Assembly: GCF_047302285.1 (NCBI RefSeq)
Contig: NZ_CP154845.1
Coordinates: 310,001 to 374,000, forward strand
Length of the DNA: 64,000 nucleotides
Origin: Robertmurraya sp047302285
GTDB lineage: Bacteria > Bacillota > Bacilli > Bacillales > Cytobacillaceae
Direction of reading: 5' to 3'
Shown here: positions 62,416 to 64,000 of the stretch, in pieces
Layout of the letters: every line of letters begins with the position of its first letter
How positions within the stretch are numbered: the first letter of the stretch is position 1
The notes under the pieces: generated by a model
Told to the model about the DNA's origin: nothing
The model's database searches: none
The model's input: only the letters and a program-made list of their open reading frames with translations
Translations under genes and position numbers: made by a program

Positions 62416-63265
62416 AAAAGTGTACGAAGCCCTCAAGTGGGCTTCTTCTTTTTTGACGGAGCGTGGTCGAGACGAAAATGCGGGAGAGTTATTACTTCGT
62501 CACTATTTAGGTATCAGTAGAGCGAAGTTGTTTGCGAGCTTTCATGATGAGCTACCGGCAGAAGTGTGGGAAGCGTTTGAAAAGGCGGTCTATTTACATG
62601 GTGAAGGAGAGCCGGTGCAATATATCATGGGACATGAGGAATTCTATGGCCGTACATATACGGTCAATAAAGAAGTTCTTATCCCTAGACCTGAAACAGA
62701 AGAACTTGTGTATCATGCTTTGCAACGGATTGAAAAAATATTTGGGGATAAAGTCGTGTCGCTTGTCGATATCGGGACAGGTAGTGGCGCGATTGCTGTA
62801 TCGATGAAACTCGAAAGGTTGAGCTTGCAGGTGACGGCAACAGATATTGCACAGGAATCTCTCGAGGTAGCGAAGGGAAATGCTACTACACATGAAGCAG
62901 ACATTTCTTTTATTGTAGGAGATTTGCTCACGCCCTTTATTGAAAAGGGACAAAAATTTGATGTGCTTCTATCGAATCCACCCTATATTCCTGAAGGTGA
63001 TCGGGAAACGATGTCGGTGGTCGTAACCGAACATGAGCCTCACCGTGCTCTTTTTGCAGGTGATGATGGGCTTGTGTTATACCGCCGTTTCATGGAGCAG
63101 CTTCCACATGTCATGAACGAAAAAGCCATCATTGCTTTCGAGGTTGGTGCTGGACAAGGGGAGATGGTGGCGCAATTATTGAGAGACACGTTTCCTCCGG
63201 CAAGCGTCGAAGTAATCAATGATATTAATGGCAAGGACCGGATGGTATTTGCTGAAATAGGATGA
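62408..63265 (+). CDS. prmC: release factor glutamine methyltransferase
   Basis: PrmC (HemK) methylates the GGQ glutamine of release factors with SAM. Signature NPPY is in LLSNPPYIPEG (about residue 192), the SAM loop in VDIGTGSGAIAVSM, and an N-terminal helical domain binds the release factor. ATG 62408 has GGAAAG 9 nt ahead; GTG 62399 is possible. It overlaps prfA by 8 bp. Confidence 0.95.
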   Translation: MCKKVYEALKWASSFLTERGRDENAGELLLRHYLGISRAKLFASFHDELPAEVWEAFEKAVYLHGEGEPVQYIMGHEEFYGRTYTVNKEVLIPRPETEELVYHALQRIEKIFGDKVVSLVDIGTGSGAIAVSMKLERLSLQVTATDIAQESLEVAKGNATTHEADISFIVGDLLTPFIEKGQKFDVLLSNPPYIPEGDRETMSVVVTEHEPHRALFAGDDGLVLYRRFMEQLPHVMNEKAIIAFEVGAGQGEMVAQLLRDTFPPASVEVINDINGKDRMVFAEIG

Positions 63266-63270
63266 TGTGA

Positions 63271-63297
63271 AGGGACTTTTTTAGGAGTCCTTTTTTT
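63271..63297 (+). terminator. terminator of prfA-prmC
   Basis: AGGGACT (63271-63277) pairs with AGTCCT followed by a run of seven T. Confidence 0.75.
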
Positions 63298-63300
63298 CGT

Positions 63301-63380
63301 TAGAGCGATATAATGGGATTTTGACCGAAATAATTCGAATTAGACCGATAAAATCAAATTAAGACCGATATCCCAAAAAA
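63301..63380 (+). repeat. short degenerate repeats before spoIIR
   Basis: Units GACCGAAATAATTCGAATTA, GACCGATAAAATCAAATTAA and GACCGATATCCC follow each other at about 20-bp spacing, with AGAGCGATATAATGGGATTTT before them. They lie between the prmC terminator and spoIIR and code for nothing. Confidence 0.55.
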
Positions 63381-63455
63381 CTAGCAAAAAGATGAATTTA
63401 ATAGTTTAAGATTCTCAACTCCTGTCCACAATGAGTGGTGAAGGGGTGGTCAAAC

Positions 63456-64000
63456 ATGAAAACTAAAACAATAGCAATGGCCTATATACTAATTCTATCA
63501 ATTGCAACGATTCTTAGTTTATATATACCAAAAAACGAAGTAACGGCGAATGACTTAGTCGTTATTCCCAATGAAGCGATTCGACTTCGGATTCTAGCAA
63601 ATAGTGATCATGAAAAAGATCAAGAGGTTAAAAGAAAGGTCCGTGACGCTATTAACACAGAAATAACGGAATGGGTTGAAGATTTAACTTCGGTAGAAGA
63701 GGCGCGCAGATTAATCCAATCTCGAATACCTGAAATTCAAAAAATTGCTGAAGATGTATTACGTGATAATCAAAGTAAACATGAAGTAAAAGCGAAATAT
63801 GATAAAAAAGTAGATTTCCCAACAAAATTATACGGTGAATTTCTATATCCAGCAGGTGAGTACGAAGCCATTCTCGTCACGATTGGAGAAGGTCAAGGGG
63901 CCAATTGGTGGTGCGTACTTTTCCCGCCGCTATGTTTTCTCGATTTTTCCAACAGTGTAGCGGTAAATGAAGGCGTAGATGAAGCGGAAGAAGAGGCAAA
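63456..64000 (+). CDS. spoIIR: stage II sporulation protein R, 3'-truncated by window edge
   Basis: SpoIIR is made in the forespore and triggers SpoIIGA to activate pro-sigma-E in the mother cell. The visible 181 residues start with an N-terminal export signal or membrane helix (AMAYILILSIATILSLYI). They contain the family sequence IPNEAIRLRILANSDHEKDQ, KVRDAI and GEGQGANWWCVLFPPLCFLD. AAGGGGTGG precedes ATG 63456. No stop before the window ends, so the C-terminus is missing. The place after prmC is as in B. subtilis. Confidence 0.94.
   Translation, partial: MKTKTIAMAYILILSIATILSLYIPKNEVTANDLVVIPNEAIRLRILANSDHEKDQEVKRKVRDAINTEITEWVEDLTSVEEARRLIQSRIPEIQKIAEDVLRDNQSKHEVKAKYDKKVDFPTKLYGEFLYPAGEYEAILVTIGEGQGANWWCVLFPPLCFLDFSNSVAVNEGVDEAEEEA

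Noticed and set aside
63380..63455. Sigma-F promoter of spoIIR
   Set aside because: Expected in this place from B. subtilis, but I could not find a convincing -35/-10 pair.

Overview
The window is a 64 kb piece of a low-GC, spore-forming Gram-positive chromosome of the Bacillaceae. Support comes from AGGAGG-type ribosome sites, frequent TTG/GTG starts, sporulation genes (gerQ, pbpG, rsfA, spo0F, start of spoIIR) and a gene order from ung to spoIIR that closely follows the Bacillus subtilis ywd-ywl region as I remember it. Species cannot be fixed from the sequence alone.

Region 1 (1-11.9 kb) is a formate dehydrogenase and molybdenum-cofactor block: end of fdhD, fdnG-fdnH-fdnI, fdhE, mobA, moeA, a second moeA fused to a periplasmic-binding-protein-like domain, moaE, moaD and a moeB-type E1 enzyme. 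The fdnG gene has an in-frame TGA at codon 191 followed 11 nt later by a hairpin with the bulged U and GGUCU loop of an E. coli-type SECIS, so it encodes a selenocysteine enzyme rather than a broken gene. A selU (mnmH) gene at 32.8 kb is a second selenium-using gene.

Region 2 (12-34.1 kb) is core Bacillus housekeeping: ung with small neighbours, gerQ, hemQ, pta (with a CcpA cre and sigma-A promoter), lipL, rsfA, an HD-domain protein, ywgA, ywhB/C/D, pbpG, speE-speB, ywiB-argS, selU and a XapX-like membrane protein. An internally deleted IS1182-like element sits in the ywgA terminator. It is flanked by a 34-bp direct repeat that carries the whole terminator and the ywgA stop codon, and it contains a further 130-bp palindromic element.

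Region 3 (34.4-46.8 kb) covers lipid and acyl-CoA metabolism: clsB, fadF, thiolase, 3-hydroxybutyryl-CoA dehydrogenase, two acyl-CoA dehydrogenases, a TetR regulator and the fused B12 mutase IcmF. FadR-like 18-bp operators and a cre lie in front of fadF and the thiolase operon.

Region 4 (46.9-64 kb) runs rpoE (delta), pyrG, an intact IS1380-type transposase, a DUF2529 gene, spo0F, fbaA, tal, murAB, glpX, rho, rpmE, tdk, a lipoprotein, prfA, prmC and the 5' part of spoIIR. The pyrG leader has the promoter, GGGCTC start and C/U-rich terminator expected for CTP-sensing reiterative transcription. At least two families of dispersed intergenic repeats occur behind genes across the window. No tRNA, rRNA or CRISPR array was seen.
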